NCBI GenBank assembly: GCA_037447605.1
Contig: CM074805.1
Span: forward strand, 2,673,549-2,737,548
Origin: Zygnema circumcarinatum
Lineage: Eukaryota > Streptophyta > Zygnematophyceae > Zygnematales > Zygnemataceae
Reading direction: 5' to 3'
Length of the DNA stretch: 64,000 nucleotides
Shown: piece after piece, positions 45,841 to 57,400 of the stretch
Position numbering within the stretch: position 1 is the first letter of the stretch
Layout: each line of letters starts with the position of its first letter
The notes under the pieces: generated by a model
Told to the model about the DNA's origin: nothing
Database searches by the model: none
Seen by the model: the letters and a program-made list of their open reading frames with translations, nothing else
Made by a program: the position numbers and the translations under genes

Positions 45841-48800
45841 TCATGCAGTGAGATTTCCCAAGTATTGAACAATGCGAGTGAACACGTCTTGTTTCACTTC
45901 GCTGCTTGCAATGAGGTCCAAGTGAGCGTAATTGCTGACTTCAAAGTGCGCAGGCCTCGCCTTGAAGGCGGAGAGGAGCCGCTCAACATCTTTCGATGCA
46001 ACCATCCAGTCGTTCCCTCCACTCACCACGAGAATGGGAATTGTCGACGGGATGGTGGACGGATCATACTGTCGCAATTTCGCAAACGGAAATAATGTAA
46101 GGCTCAGAGCACTAAGAATCCTACTCTCCCTCTTCCCTCCCCCNNNNNNNNNNTCCCTCTCCCTCTCCCTCTCCCTCTCCCTGTCCCTCTCCCTCTCCCT
46201 CTCCCTACTTTGTGGTTTTGGCCTCGTGTGAAGGGCGTGAAGTGAGCACCACGGGAAGGGAGCAGTTCACACCTGGGGGGGGTCAGCAGTCCCATACGTG
46301 AAGATGTTTCCCGGAGGCGTAGCCGTGTCCCAGTGTTGAAATGACGCTGCTCGGATCTCTGCAGAGGAAACATACAGGAGCTGGTCACTGTACATTGCCT
46401 GTTGGTAGCTCTGCAGGATAGGCGTTGGTGAATGGTAATAGCTTCATTTTAAATAAATTAGCGTAGAATATATGTGGCTATTGTGACCGATTACACGAAC
46501 CTTGCTGAAATTGCACAAGGTTTTTGTAAGGGCTAACAACCCAGTTTGGATCCACAGCACTTAATGCCTGGAAGAATTCGGGAGGAACGCAACAGTTCGG
46601 ACCTGCAACAAGCGCAGAGTGAGTGTTTGAATGCATGTTCATGCCTGTCTCCTTCATGCGCCTCTGCAATATGATCGAATACATTTTCACATCCTTCATT
46701 GCCATGACCACGAGCATCAGAGCCAGCAAAGCAAGAAACCTTGCAGATGCAACATCCAAATCTGTATGTTAAAGACGACATACTATTTATGCAATCAGAA
46801 AAGGAGCATGCTTAAAAGGTGGTGCTTTGGGCGCTTAACCTGCTGACCTGTTATATTTCTCAGCTGGTCTGCTGCCGAACCCCCTCCTGTGAGCTGACTT
46901 CCAAGTTGGAATCCAAAAATTGACAAGATCGTAGAAAGTTGATTGAACCTGGACCCCGGCCCGGCGTCAAGGCACCCTTTCATATGCTTTCCGAAGTTTG
47001 CCTTACCAATCGTATCTTTCCCCATGACGCTCAACGAAAACATAGTTAACACGCAATAAACATTCTCTCTCTCACTCTCAACGTCACCACATCTATCGTT
47101 TTGCTTGTCAACGAGGCTTACTTGCCCGCTTTTTGCGAGATTACTGAAGGATGTGAATGAGGAAACCGTACCGAGCTTTATCCGTATGACTCAATCAAAG
47201 ACACATAAACATAGACTCTTTGGTTCCACTTACGAGGTTAGGTTGAAGACGCCTGCATTCACGCCAAGTAGGTACTCAGCCTGCGTAGGGTTTCGGAAAA
47301 GGTAGCAAATGGATGAACCGTTTCAATGCCTTCATCAATCCCGTTAGAGGTTTCTATGGGGACATGTCAGCGTGTGAAGCTTCGTTTCATGTCAATCCTG
47401 CCATCTTCAAACGATGGTCAATCAATCTAAAGTTTGTAATCATGTGCACATTGCACTCGTACGTAGTCTGGAGTGTTGTTGAACGCCCATCGCTGAAGCG
47501 TGGGAGATGACACGTTCCCGAGGTAGGCGAGGGGAGCGATCAGTACCGCTGATGCAAGCGCATCTGCAAATGCTGACTGCGTTGCAGCCGCCGCTATTGG
47601 TACCATGGCGCCCTGCATGACCATTCTTAGTAAGCAAACATTGAAGTATGGTTTAAATTTGACAAGGGGTGCAGGTTTACGGTTTAGGGCTTAAGAGTTT
47701 TCTAGGGTTTAGGCAACACATAACCGACGACGTGACAGAGTCGGAGGCACTCACAGAGTAGTACACCTATAGAAAAAGTGTCGTTAGGGGTCGAAAAGAT
47801 CGAGAGAAACTAGTAAGAGGAAATGTGGTAAGCACCTGGTCGTAACCGATAAAGTGAAACTTTAAGGACTCGGTGATCTGTTGAATAATGTGGACGAAGA
47901 CGGGAAGGTCGTTCTTTGCAAGCTCGTCGAAGCTGTAATCCCAGAACTCCTGCGAAGCAACATAGCTTCACACTTGCAAAGCTGAATGAAGCTGCTCCCG
48001 GTGACATGAGCAGCGCACGACCATTTTTAGCTTTGCTGAGACTGCATGCAGCTCCAATTTTAAAAAAGTCTGCAAATATGCTCAAATTTTATTCATAACT
48101 TCCGTTGCGCTTACCCTTTGCGTCCGGTTGTATCTTTGGCTATCGGGAGAGTATAAAGTACCCCTGTGATTCAACATCCTGTCAAAGACCACAATCAAAA
48201 GCATCAATCGTGTTTTAAGAAATTCCACCCGAACAGCAGAATTGCGTACAGTACTAGCGAACATGCCGGGCAGTTACCAAGTCACTGATCAGCCGATACA
48301 TACGTGACTACAATTTCGCTTTCAAGCTTGCACGCAGTGAACTTGTGGAAGATTGTTGGACATTCGGCGGGCATGCACAAACGGCCATTGGCATGACCTT
48401 GCAAGTTGACGCACCACACATCATAGCCGCTGTCGGCCAGAAGAAACGGCAGCTTGTTCTGGGCGTCTGCTTTGCTGCTGGAGAAAAACCAAGCATCGGC
48501 TCCATAGAATATAGCATGGTCCAGAGCAACCGGCCATTTGGTTGCCAGAGTATTGTTTTCTGCATGCGGATATTTCGAGTCTCGAGATTCAGAACGAAGA
48601 ACACCTACTTCAACCGCCAAAGGTGCGACCTAAATGTCCAGTGTGGCTTCGGAGAAACCTGGGCTTTTTTTTTTACTGGATCTACGTGAGATATGCATCT
48701 TCGGCACCTAAGAATCCGTCCCGACATCCATAGTCCCTACAACGACCTAAGGAAAAAATCATAGGAGCAGAAGGTAGCTATCCTTCACGCAACTTGAAGG

Positions 48801-49313
48801 ATTCTTAATGTTGCATCAGGGTCACATTGAACATGTCAGAGGAGTGCAGAGTAGAGAAGGATGTGGAGAGCGAGAACTACATACCCTGTCCCGTTCCCGT
48901 TTTACCGATGCGTTGCGTGTTAAGGATATAGCCATCGGTTGTGATACCCTGCACAAAAATGTGAGAGTTTCATATTTTCCTGCCAGATAAGCCCAGTCTG
49001 AACAGCTACATAGTCCGAAGCAACAACACATGATAATATTCACATATTCAGCGGAAACAAGAGTACAACGTTGATAGCTAGAAATCCTAAAGCCAGATCT
49101 CTCATAATTCACCGAACCCAATTTCTTTATAGGTACCTTGTACTCTGTGCAGATGTATCCCAGTGTTCGAACATACGTCTTGCAGAAGGGAGTCTCCTCG
49201 CTGCTGGACGCAACCGTCTGAGCCCCGACCCCCGCTGCCAGCGCGCGCAGCGCCAGGTGAAGCAGAAACACGCGTCTGACGAGCATCCCGGAAGAGGGTG
49301 GGCTCCTCCCCAT
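45841..49313 (-). CDS. acid-lipase-family alpha/beta hydrolase with Asp at the nucleophile position
   Basis: Exons: 49137-49313, 48885-48948, 48398-48559, 48115-48163, 47836-47949, 47463-47612, 47234-47280, 46848-47029, 46501-46602, 46273-46358, 45841-46068, about 453 residues. A hydrophobic N-terminus (residues 10-31) suggests secretion or vacuolar routing. Family landmarks are GITTDGYILNTQRI, FLLADSGYDVWCVNLQG, EFWDYSFDELAKNDLP, LIAPLAYL, GPNCCVPPEFF and the end motif NYAHLDL. Active family members are Ser esterases of triglycerides or steryl esters with a G-x-S-x-G elbow. Here the elbow reads GYDQG, with GAC at 47839-47841, and the oxyanion HG reads HA (LDHAIF). The acid (SGGNDWMV) and His (NYAH) positions are kept. 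Activity is therefore doubtful or altered. Exons 3 and 4 differ by one base in phase, so a sequence error or misplaced border exists there. The last intron spans an N gap. Confidence 0.85.
46129..46206. repeat. (TCCCTC)n hexamer tract with assembly gap
   Basis: Pyrimidine-rich TCCCTC repeats flank the N block 46144-46153, inside the last intron of the lipase gene. The true repeat length is unknown. Confidence 0.9.
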
Positions 49314-50356
49314 GGCGGCGCCTGCTCTCAGCTGAGAGAACCTCGCCTCGCCCCGCCCCTCCCTCCGCCTCTCCCTCCGGCCCTCCCTCCCTCCCTCAGC
49401 GTCCCCCCGAGTGGCCCTGCAAAGACCGCCGGCTCCGCGGCTAGTTTGGCGCGCGGCCTTCGCGCTGTATACCGTTGGGCCGCGGCGGGCGGGCAGCGGA
49501 AACGTCCACTCTCGACCAATCAGGGGCGGATCTTCCCACTCACTTTCAAGTGCGGGCAGCCTCTGAAAGTTTAGAGCACGCGCAGCTGCGAGTGGACCGG
49601 CCGGCGCGTCCCGCCCTTCTGACGGCCGGCGGGGGTCGGCCGGCGGACGGCTGTCGCCGGCCGTTCTGAGGGCGCCCTCGGGCAAGCCGCGTGGCCTGTC
49701 CGCAACCGACAGGTGACTTTATCGAATAGGCCTGACTACATCAGGAAATCCTTAACTTTAACAAGACAGGGCGTGGCGGCCAGCGGCGGCCCATCGTTGG
49801 CTGTTCGCTGTACCGCAACAGCCAGGAATTATCGTCGGCAGACAGGAGCGATTTAATCGGATTCGGTACTGTGCGAGAATAATGGGAAGTCCAAAACGTA
49901 GTATTAAATTTGTGTTCGTGAGGAACGGAATCTGTGCCGTACACATAGAGCCATTGTGACGTCAATATAGCGTCATCGTGTCTCCTGGGCAGCCCTTTTG
50001 TAGTGCGTCCGCCGCCAGGATTTGGTGCCACGTGGCAGCACGTTATTCGTGGGAAGCGGCCGCTGGCATTATGGGGTCGTTCCGCCGGGCCCACACACTA
50101 CCGACAAAATCGTACGACCGCCGCGCGGCGGCCGCCTCTGATTGGCTGCTTGACCCGAAAATGTGGAGCGACTTTGGCGACCTCGGCGGCCGCCGCTTCG
50201 TCCTGGGGAGCACATTAGAGAGGGGGGACTGTGTGAGGGTCTGCTGGAAGGGGGGAGGGAGAGAGTGAGGAGTTAGAGCGGGAGAGTGAAGGAGCGTGAG
50301 AGAAAGAGAAAGAGAGAGCGAGAGAAAGAAGGAGGGAGAGTGGACGGAAAGAAAAA
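49314..50356. promoter_or_regulatory. divergent promoter region lipase/RG lyase
   Basis: This is 1.04 kb between two divergent gene starts. The first 400 bp are strongly GC- and CpG-rich. A perfect palindromic G-box, GCCACGTGGC, is at 50027-50036. A purine-rich GA tract (50257-50350) lies just upstream of the RG lyase ATG and is probably its 5' UTR. No other gene is seen. Confidence 0.6.
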
Positions 50357-53300
50357 ATGGGCCTTCCCGCACTCCTCCGCGTCTCCCCCTTCCTCCTCCT
50401 CCTCTGCCTGGCGGCCATGGACTCGCAGCTGCTGCTCGTGCGCGCGCAGGAGGAAGTGGTGGTGGACGAGGCGAGCAGTGGCGAGGAGGTGGCTCTGAGA
50501 AACGGCCACGTGTCCTTGGTCTTCCTGCGGCCCTCCGGCCGCCTCCTCTCCGTCGCGTACGGCGGGCAGCCCAACCTGCTCGCCACGTGGCCCGCCGGCT
50601 ACGCCCCGCCCGACCCGCCCGCCGCCGCCACGCTGGAGGAGGACCGACCCACTTACGGCCTGCCAGGTGGCGCCCCCTCCGACCGCGGGTACTGGAACGC
50701 CGTGTGGGAGAACGAGACGCACGTCAGCAACTACGACGCGTTCGACTGCGACTCTTTCTCAGTACGTCTCAAGTTTTGTTTGAAGGGCAGTCGCTGAAAT
50801 TAGCAGGAAATGGGAGTCACTCTGACTCGGAAACCAGCTTGCAACCAGCTGCCCTTGTTTAGAACCAGCTTTAATTTCTTCTTCCCTCGTCAACAGGTCG
50901 TTTCCCACAACTCATCTCTCGCCATTTTGAAGTTTTCTCGGCAATACGATCCGTCGGCAGAGGACAGAACTGCGATCAACAGTGACATCAGCATTTTCTA
51001 TTCGCTGGCTGCCGGCGAATCGGGCTTTTACACGTGGACAGTGCTGGACCACTCCGGGGCGCACCCCGCCTTCACTCTCGTGGAGCTCCGCTTCACTCTC
51101 AAGCTCAGCCAGGTGCGGGGCGGGGGGGCACCTCCCTTTAATAAATCAAACAGATTCTCCTTTGAAAGAATCAACACGAATCAAACATTTTCTCCGTGGA
51201 CAGGTTCTTCGCGCACTACTTAATGTCAATTGGTTCAGCTACGTTGCACCTTTCAACCCTTCGTGTAATTAATTACAAAGCCATTTTTGTCCCCTTTTTT
51301 TTGTTTTTGTTGGGAACTCCTTTTGCGAGCAGAGCTTCCGGTGGGCAGCAGTGGATCGCAACAGGCGGCACCTCATGCCGGAGTGGGAGGACCGCTATGC
51401 GCAAAACAGCGATCCCACCGCTATCGCGGAGACGCGCCTTCTTACAAACCCTTCCAATCCCGACCTTAAGGTGAGTGCCACGTTATTCTGCATTATGGTG
51501 ATGTTGGGGATAGAATACTGTCCGCGAAATTTCTCTACAAGTTGTTAAGTGGGCTTCCTTGGGACCGTGAGGTGTGTGAACTGCTGACAAGTCTCTTCAT
51601 CTCTTGCACCCTCCGCGGTGTAGCAGATGAAACAGCTGCCAATGAAGGCCGCCTCCCCCAAACATTGCGCTCTAATGTCTATCGATCACTGCGTGCGTGC
51701 AGAACATGTACGACTGCAAGTACTCATACATGGAGGACACCGCGCGGCAGCTCTACTACGGGTGGGTGTCCAATGACAGCAGTCCGGTCGGCGTGTGGGC
51801 TTTGAACCCTCACAAGTACGAGTACGCGGCGGGCGGACCGACTAAGCAGGACCTCACTGTGCAGGTGCGCTTCATGCAAGCCGAAAGGGGCATTTTCTGC
51901 CCCATTTAAAGTGGGCATTGCCGTCTTGCATTTTCTTTTAAATGAGTTTAATAACTTATTTTCAGCATTTGGTATGCTACGTTTAGTCTAAGGCAGTGGG
52001 CACGTCGCTATGCTTAATTTGCTCTCACAGGCCTATTGCAAGTTTCTAGTTTTGAAGGTTATGGAGTGTGACCTCTGTTGCAGGTGGGCCCTTACCTTCT
52101 TAACTACATGCACTCTCAACACGTCGGAACTCCGGGTCTCGCGGTGTCTAGCGGTGAAAAATGGCGAAAAATGTATGGCCCATTTAAAACTTACTTCAAC
52201 CAGCAGACAGAGAGTGAGAGCAGCTCAGGGAGTCCTTCCTCAGACCTTCTCGATGACGCCATCGCCATGGCGGTGAAGGAAAAGTGGCAATGGCCATACT
52301 CCCAGTTTTCGGACCCAATCTATTACCCTCCCTCAGGTACCTCCACCACTTCATAAACATAAAAGATAGACGCACTATACAGTTGACGGCCTTTAGAGCT
52401 TAGTTTTCCTCGTGCTAGATTACCTGCTGCTCAATAGCTCGGCTAGCTAGCTCTATCTTTAAGAAAAAAAGAATGGCCTCGAACGAATGACCTGGAAAGA
52501 TTAAGTACAGCCGACGGTTTGATGTTAAAGGAGGCCAGCAATTCGTGGGTTTGCAGCTTTTTTCCAATCAACAGAGTGGAATAATAATAATAGTCTTGCT
52601 GCTGAAATTGCATAGTATATTTGATCCACGCATCGAGTGCTTAACTAGTTCTACACGAGGACTCGTCTTGTTTTTTTTTTTTTTAGGTGCTCGCGGCAGC
52701 CTCAAAGGGTACCTCACTCTTGACAGCTCGGCCGGCGTTGACTTGAGCTCAATTGACCTCAAGAAGAACGGATGGGTTGGGTTAACTGCCTCGAGCGCAG
52801 AGGGGTCTTGGATGTACGAAACAAAAACATATCAATATTGGGAACATTTCGTCAACGCCAAGTCTCCAAAATTCCGAATCAACAATGTGCGGCCCGGGAT
52901 ATATACCCTCCACATTTACATTCTGGGAGTGTATGGTGAATACGCATCGTCCTCAACTTACAACATCACTGCAAGCACAACGCTTGACCTTGGAGAAGTT
53001 CAGTGGAAACCCCCCAGAGCGGGCCCCACCATTTTTGAGCTCGGGTATCCGGACAGGGACTCGGCAGAGTTTTTTGTTCCGGACATAAATCCCAAAAGCA
53101 TACTCCCTTACAGCAACAGTAATCCGAATCGTTTTCGTGACTACGGAGTGTGGAAAGCCTATGTGACTGCGTTTCCATCGACAGATCTTGTATACACTGT
53201 TGGTTCTTCCGACTACAGTACGGACTGGTGGTATGTGCAGACCTCACGTTACAGTGAGGACCTGCTCTCCGCCTCTCCGACAGTCTACACTTTGGTCTTC

Positions 53301-53639
53301 ACGCTCCCTTCAGCTCCTGCTTCGGATGACGTATTCACCCTCCGCTTGGCTTTAGCCAGCGAGAGCCTCGCAGCGCTCCAAGTATTTGTGAACATCAATG
53401 ACTTTGATCAGGATCCGCTGATGGATACGTCAACCTTTGCAACGCACACGGACATAAATGACAACGGCATGGCTCGGTTAACATCTCACGGTACATACTC
53501 GCAGTACGATATCGCCATCTCTGGGTCTTCACTCAAAAGTGGAGCAAACCGCATGTACTTCCGACAAAGGAGAACAGCTTCAAGATTCATTTATGTCATG
53601 TATGACTATATACGATTGGAAGGCCCTTCCGCATCATAA
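50357..53639 (+). CDS. rhamnogalacturonate lyase, polysaccharide lyase family 4
   Basis: Six exons in phase (50357-50761, 50897-51112, 51333-51470, 51703-51864, 52084-52336, 52687-53639) give 708 residues. A signal peptide (residues 1 to about 30, FLLLLCLA) predicts secretion to the wall. The catalytic beta-sandwich part carries RGYWNAVW (about 110-117), YTWTVLDHSGAHPA, YSYMEDTARQLYYGWV, PVGVWALNPHKYEY and GGPTKQDLTVQVGPYLLNY. A central segment starts ARGSLKGYLTL (fibronectin-like). The C-terminal carbohydrate-binding-like domain has ELGYPDRDSAEF, LRLALAS and VMYDYIRLEGPS. PL4 enzymes cleave the rhamnogalacturonan I backbone of pectin by beta-elimination. The intron before exon 6 ends in a poly-T tract of about 17 bases. 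Catalytic Lys/His residues could not be placed by eye. Confidence 0.93.
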
Positions 53640-54475
53640 AGTGATACTACGCTCCTCCTCCAGAACCAGAAAACCAATGACTTTCATCACAGCGACGAGG
53701 TTTGCCATTCTCTCGATGGCTCCGCTCCTGGAACCTCTCGTTCCAAGGCAAGAGCTTCGCGTTTATTTTTTTTTCTATACGCGCACACTCTTGTCATAGG
53801 AGCCCTCTCTCAGGGCACAGCGGCGTAGCGTGAACGCCAAATGCCCCTTTTGCTGCTGCGATGACTTCACCGCGGGCGCGCATGTCTCCCTCCGCCAGCC
53901 TTCGCTCGGCCTTCGGTTGCTTGTCAGTCTTTGTAGCCAATTTCTTTGCAGTTTTGAGTGTATACTCGGTGTTTGCAATCCCCTCTTACACGGAGTTGGG
54001 CATGCTTTTACGCGGATCAGATCGCCCCACAGTCAGAAGCAGCGCGCAAAAATGGCAGCGAGAATTTAAGATTGGAATGTATTACATAAGTGAGAAAATG
54101 CTAAATGGAACAGAGAATCTTCCAATCTCTTTCACACTGGCCGAAAGACTTCTACACGACCTTGTGCTAATCTGCATTTGTATTCATAAGTGGCTACCCT
54201 CCATCAATCTAAAACTGCATAAAATTACAGTACTTCTAAACAATCTGCAAGTTAATTCATTTTCTATAGTTTCGTGCATCGCTACTACACACGGAACTAG
54301 GAAAAAATTATCTGCCCTTTCCCATGCCACTTCCTAATTCTAATCTCAAAACTGATTCGCATACAAAGTGGGAAAACAGGGCAAACAGCAGACGGCCTTG
54401 CAACATGAGGCAGGCCCCAAGTGATGGGCCAAAAGGGGCAAGAAGGCGAGTAACTGAGAGGCGGCCTTCGCTTTG
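53640..54475. other. convergent intergenic region RG lyase/GT61-A
   Basis: This lies between two 3' ends. It has an AT-rich middle with no gene, repeat or clear AATAAA signal recognised. Confidence 0.6.
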
Positions 54476-57400
54476 TCACGAAGCGCCTCCAGCCCTCTGC
54501 TGGGCGGCGATCCACCCCCTCACATGCGGCTCGATCTCTCTCAATTTTGCCTCCAACTCCTTGAGATGCACCTTGGTGTTGGAGTGGGTCTTTATGCAGT
54601 GGTAGCATGCTTGGCTTTCTCGGCACTGCTTGGGACTCCAATGCAGCCATCGACTGCGACAAAGCACATGAACGCATGCATGGCACGTGAAAACAGTGAA
54701 GAGGGAAATGGGAAAGGTCAAGATGAGAGACATCCCGAAAGCTACTTATTAAGCCGCAGTCAAGGGTGGTCTTCTGCTAGGAAACGTACGGTTTGAAGCA
54801 GTCTTTCCGGAAGGAGGTATTTGCAAAGTGCTTATTGTGCCACTGCTCCCATTTCACCCCAAAACGCGTTCCGATGGAGCGGTAATGCTCGTATTCCATC
54901 TTCCACGGCAGAAGCTCCAATGCAATGCTGCCAGCTGTCCATCACGACAAAGGGCAGATGAGTGACACTGGAAGGAATGGCTGTCCAGTCGTGGAGAAAA
55001 GTGCTGGAACAAAAAGCGCATCACTTCCCTTCTTAAGGCTTCCAGGAAAGGGTCATATGATGACCTACATGGGAGGAATATTTCATTTGCAAAGGACTGG
55101 CCATGCATCCCAAATGCGAAGGCGGTCCTCCTCATCGTGTCAATCACCTGGCAGAAAATTAACGGCAAGAAGTGAAAGGGTCAAGAGTTGTTTATCCTGC
55201 GAATCTACTGTCGGTCAAACCTCACGTTGACCTAAAGACCCTGATCCAAATCATAACTCAATCCAGACATCCTTTAAGTGCAGCCGCTGAACCCTGTCCT
55301 TTAGGTGCGAGAGAAAAGCCTTTAGGACCCACCCGAGCCCAACTCTCAAGGAGTGCACAAGAGCGATACGAGAGTGCCTGCACCCTTTTGCCGAACAACG
55401 AGTTGAGAGGTGGATAACTACCTCCACCAGCGGCTGCTGCGGGGCAAACTCCAACATCTGGATGGGAATGCCGCTGAAAACACTCTCCAGCACGCGCAGA
55501 ACATCCGGCGCATTCAGAATGGTGCGGCTACTCGCTCTCCACAGCCACGTCACCTGAGCATTACACGCCAGCATTACACGTCAGCATCACACGTCAGCAT
55601 TCCCATGTGGAAGAGCCCTGTTGACAGTGCCCCTCCCCCAGGTCGCCCTCCCCCCCTTGTACTGTACTGTACCTGGTAGTTGGGCTCGAGCTTTGGCGGC
55701 ACGGCCACGCCCACGTACGACTCCGTCACCAGCTTGTACGCGCTCTGCTTGAACCGCTCGCTGCCCGCCCCTCTGCAAACCACAAACCGCAAACCATAAA
55801 CCACAAACCGCAAACCACAAACCGCAAACCGCAAACCGCAAACCACAAACCACAAAGCAGTGAGCGGCGGGGGCAGGGGCGGGGGCGGGGCCCGGTCCCC
55901 CTGTACGGTCAGCGCGGTACTGTACGGTACCCCTCGAAGTCCGCGTTGAGCGGGAAGGCGGCCTCGCCGTAGCACACGTGCGCGTCCCCCGCGCGCCGCT
56001 GCAGCCACCCCCCGCCCGCCACGTGTCAGGGGTAGGGGCACATGGCGGCTCGCTTTTGCGAGCAGAGGGCGTTGGCAGAGGGAAGGGGGCTCGCTGGGGG
56101 AAGGGCATTCAGGGCACCGCGAGAAGGTGATGTGTGTGTGTGTGAGAGAGGGAGAGAGTGTGCGCGTGAGAGGGGGGGTGGGAGAGAGAGAGAGAAAGAG
56201 AGAGAGTTAGAGAGAGAGAGAGACAGAGAGAGATGAGGGACGAAGCGGACCTTCCCCTGCACGTAGTTAATCACGTTTCCAAAGATAATCTTTGTAACGC
56301 CTCGTCCAAACGTCCTCACTGCAACGCGCAAACATAGACATAAAAACCTCCAGAATGAACAACTTGTCCTCATTTTTTTTGTACATTTTTATCTTAAGTT
56401 CTTTTAGTCCTGCAATTACTAAGCTATCAAATTTCTTCTCAGGTTTTCAGATCGCAGTTGCAAATCGTCGAGTTGAACTCACCCCAATGGTTTGAGCTGA
56501 ACTGGATTGTGAGGTTGGCAAAAATAGGTTCCCCAAGAGGACGGTTCAACGCTTCCGCAAGGCTCGCAGCGAGCTCTGAACCCCAACTCCAGAACGTCAT
56601 TCTACGCACTACGTCAGATTGAAAAAACTCAAAAAACTGCGTGCATGTGTACATGTGTGTGTGTGTGAAGGGGGGGGGGGGGGGGGGGNNNNNNNNNNGG
56701 GGGGAAGTGAGAGAAAGTGAGAGAAAGAGAGAGAGAAAGGGAGAGGGGGGAAGGGAGAGAGAGATCGCTCCAAGTGGTCTCCTCACCAGCGAGAGGGCCG
56801 ACATGCTCTATGAAGTGGCCCGGAAAGCTGTCGTGGGGAGCGCACAAGCCACTGTCCACATGCCACGTGGGCACGCCCTGCACCCCCATCAGGCGAAATG
56901 CTCCAATCAGGGGCCGCCTTGGCTCCCTCTGCCAGGAGCGGGCTTAGACCTGCTGAGCGGAGGGGGGGGGAGACGCAGTTCACCTCAAGAGATGATTTTC
57001 CCGGCGGAACGGAAAGCTCCATGAAGCGTTTGGGAGAAAGAAACTCTCCTGCCTTCACATGTGCGCGGTCTATCTCATGAACGGGGTTTCGTCTGCCATT
57101 CCCGTTCCCACCGCCATTGCATCCGCAAAGAATGCACGTTTCAGACATATCGCTACAGTTCACAGAGCCGTTTTGTGACCACATGCTGCAGGCATTTTCT
57201 CGTCAATTATCCCTCGACCAGGAAGCAGTCCCCAAACTTATGAAAAATCAGACCTTCCAAATTCTTGATCGTGGAATCCCAGCTACTTCGTGAATGCTTC
57301 TGTTACTACAGACTCAAGTAACCGCTCTAAATGTTTGACATTTTCAACAATTTGTAACAAGGATGAGAAGTAAAACACGACCACGCGAACTCTAAAACCT

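Noticed and set aside
49071-49574. 167-codon plus-strand frame
   Set aside because: It is a CpG-rich shadow of the lipase first exon and promoter, with no supporting motifs.
48822-49685. Long 287-codon minus-strand frame at the lipase 5' end
   Set aside because: It reads through a clear splice donor at 49136 into intron sequence and extends upstream into GC-rich promoter DNA. The lipase start at 49313 with a signal peptide is better.
55775-55858. CRISPR-like regular repeats
   Set aside because: Units are 7 bp with no spacers. It is a eukaryotic minisatellite in an intron.
55574-56108. Long minus-strand frames across GT61-A exons 10-11
   Set aside because: They arise by reading through the heptamer repeat intron. 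The spliced exons match copy B exactly in length.
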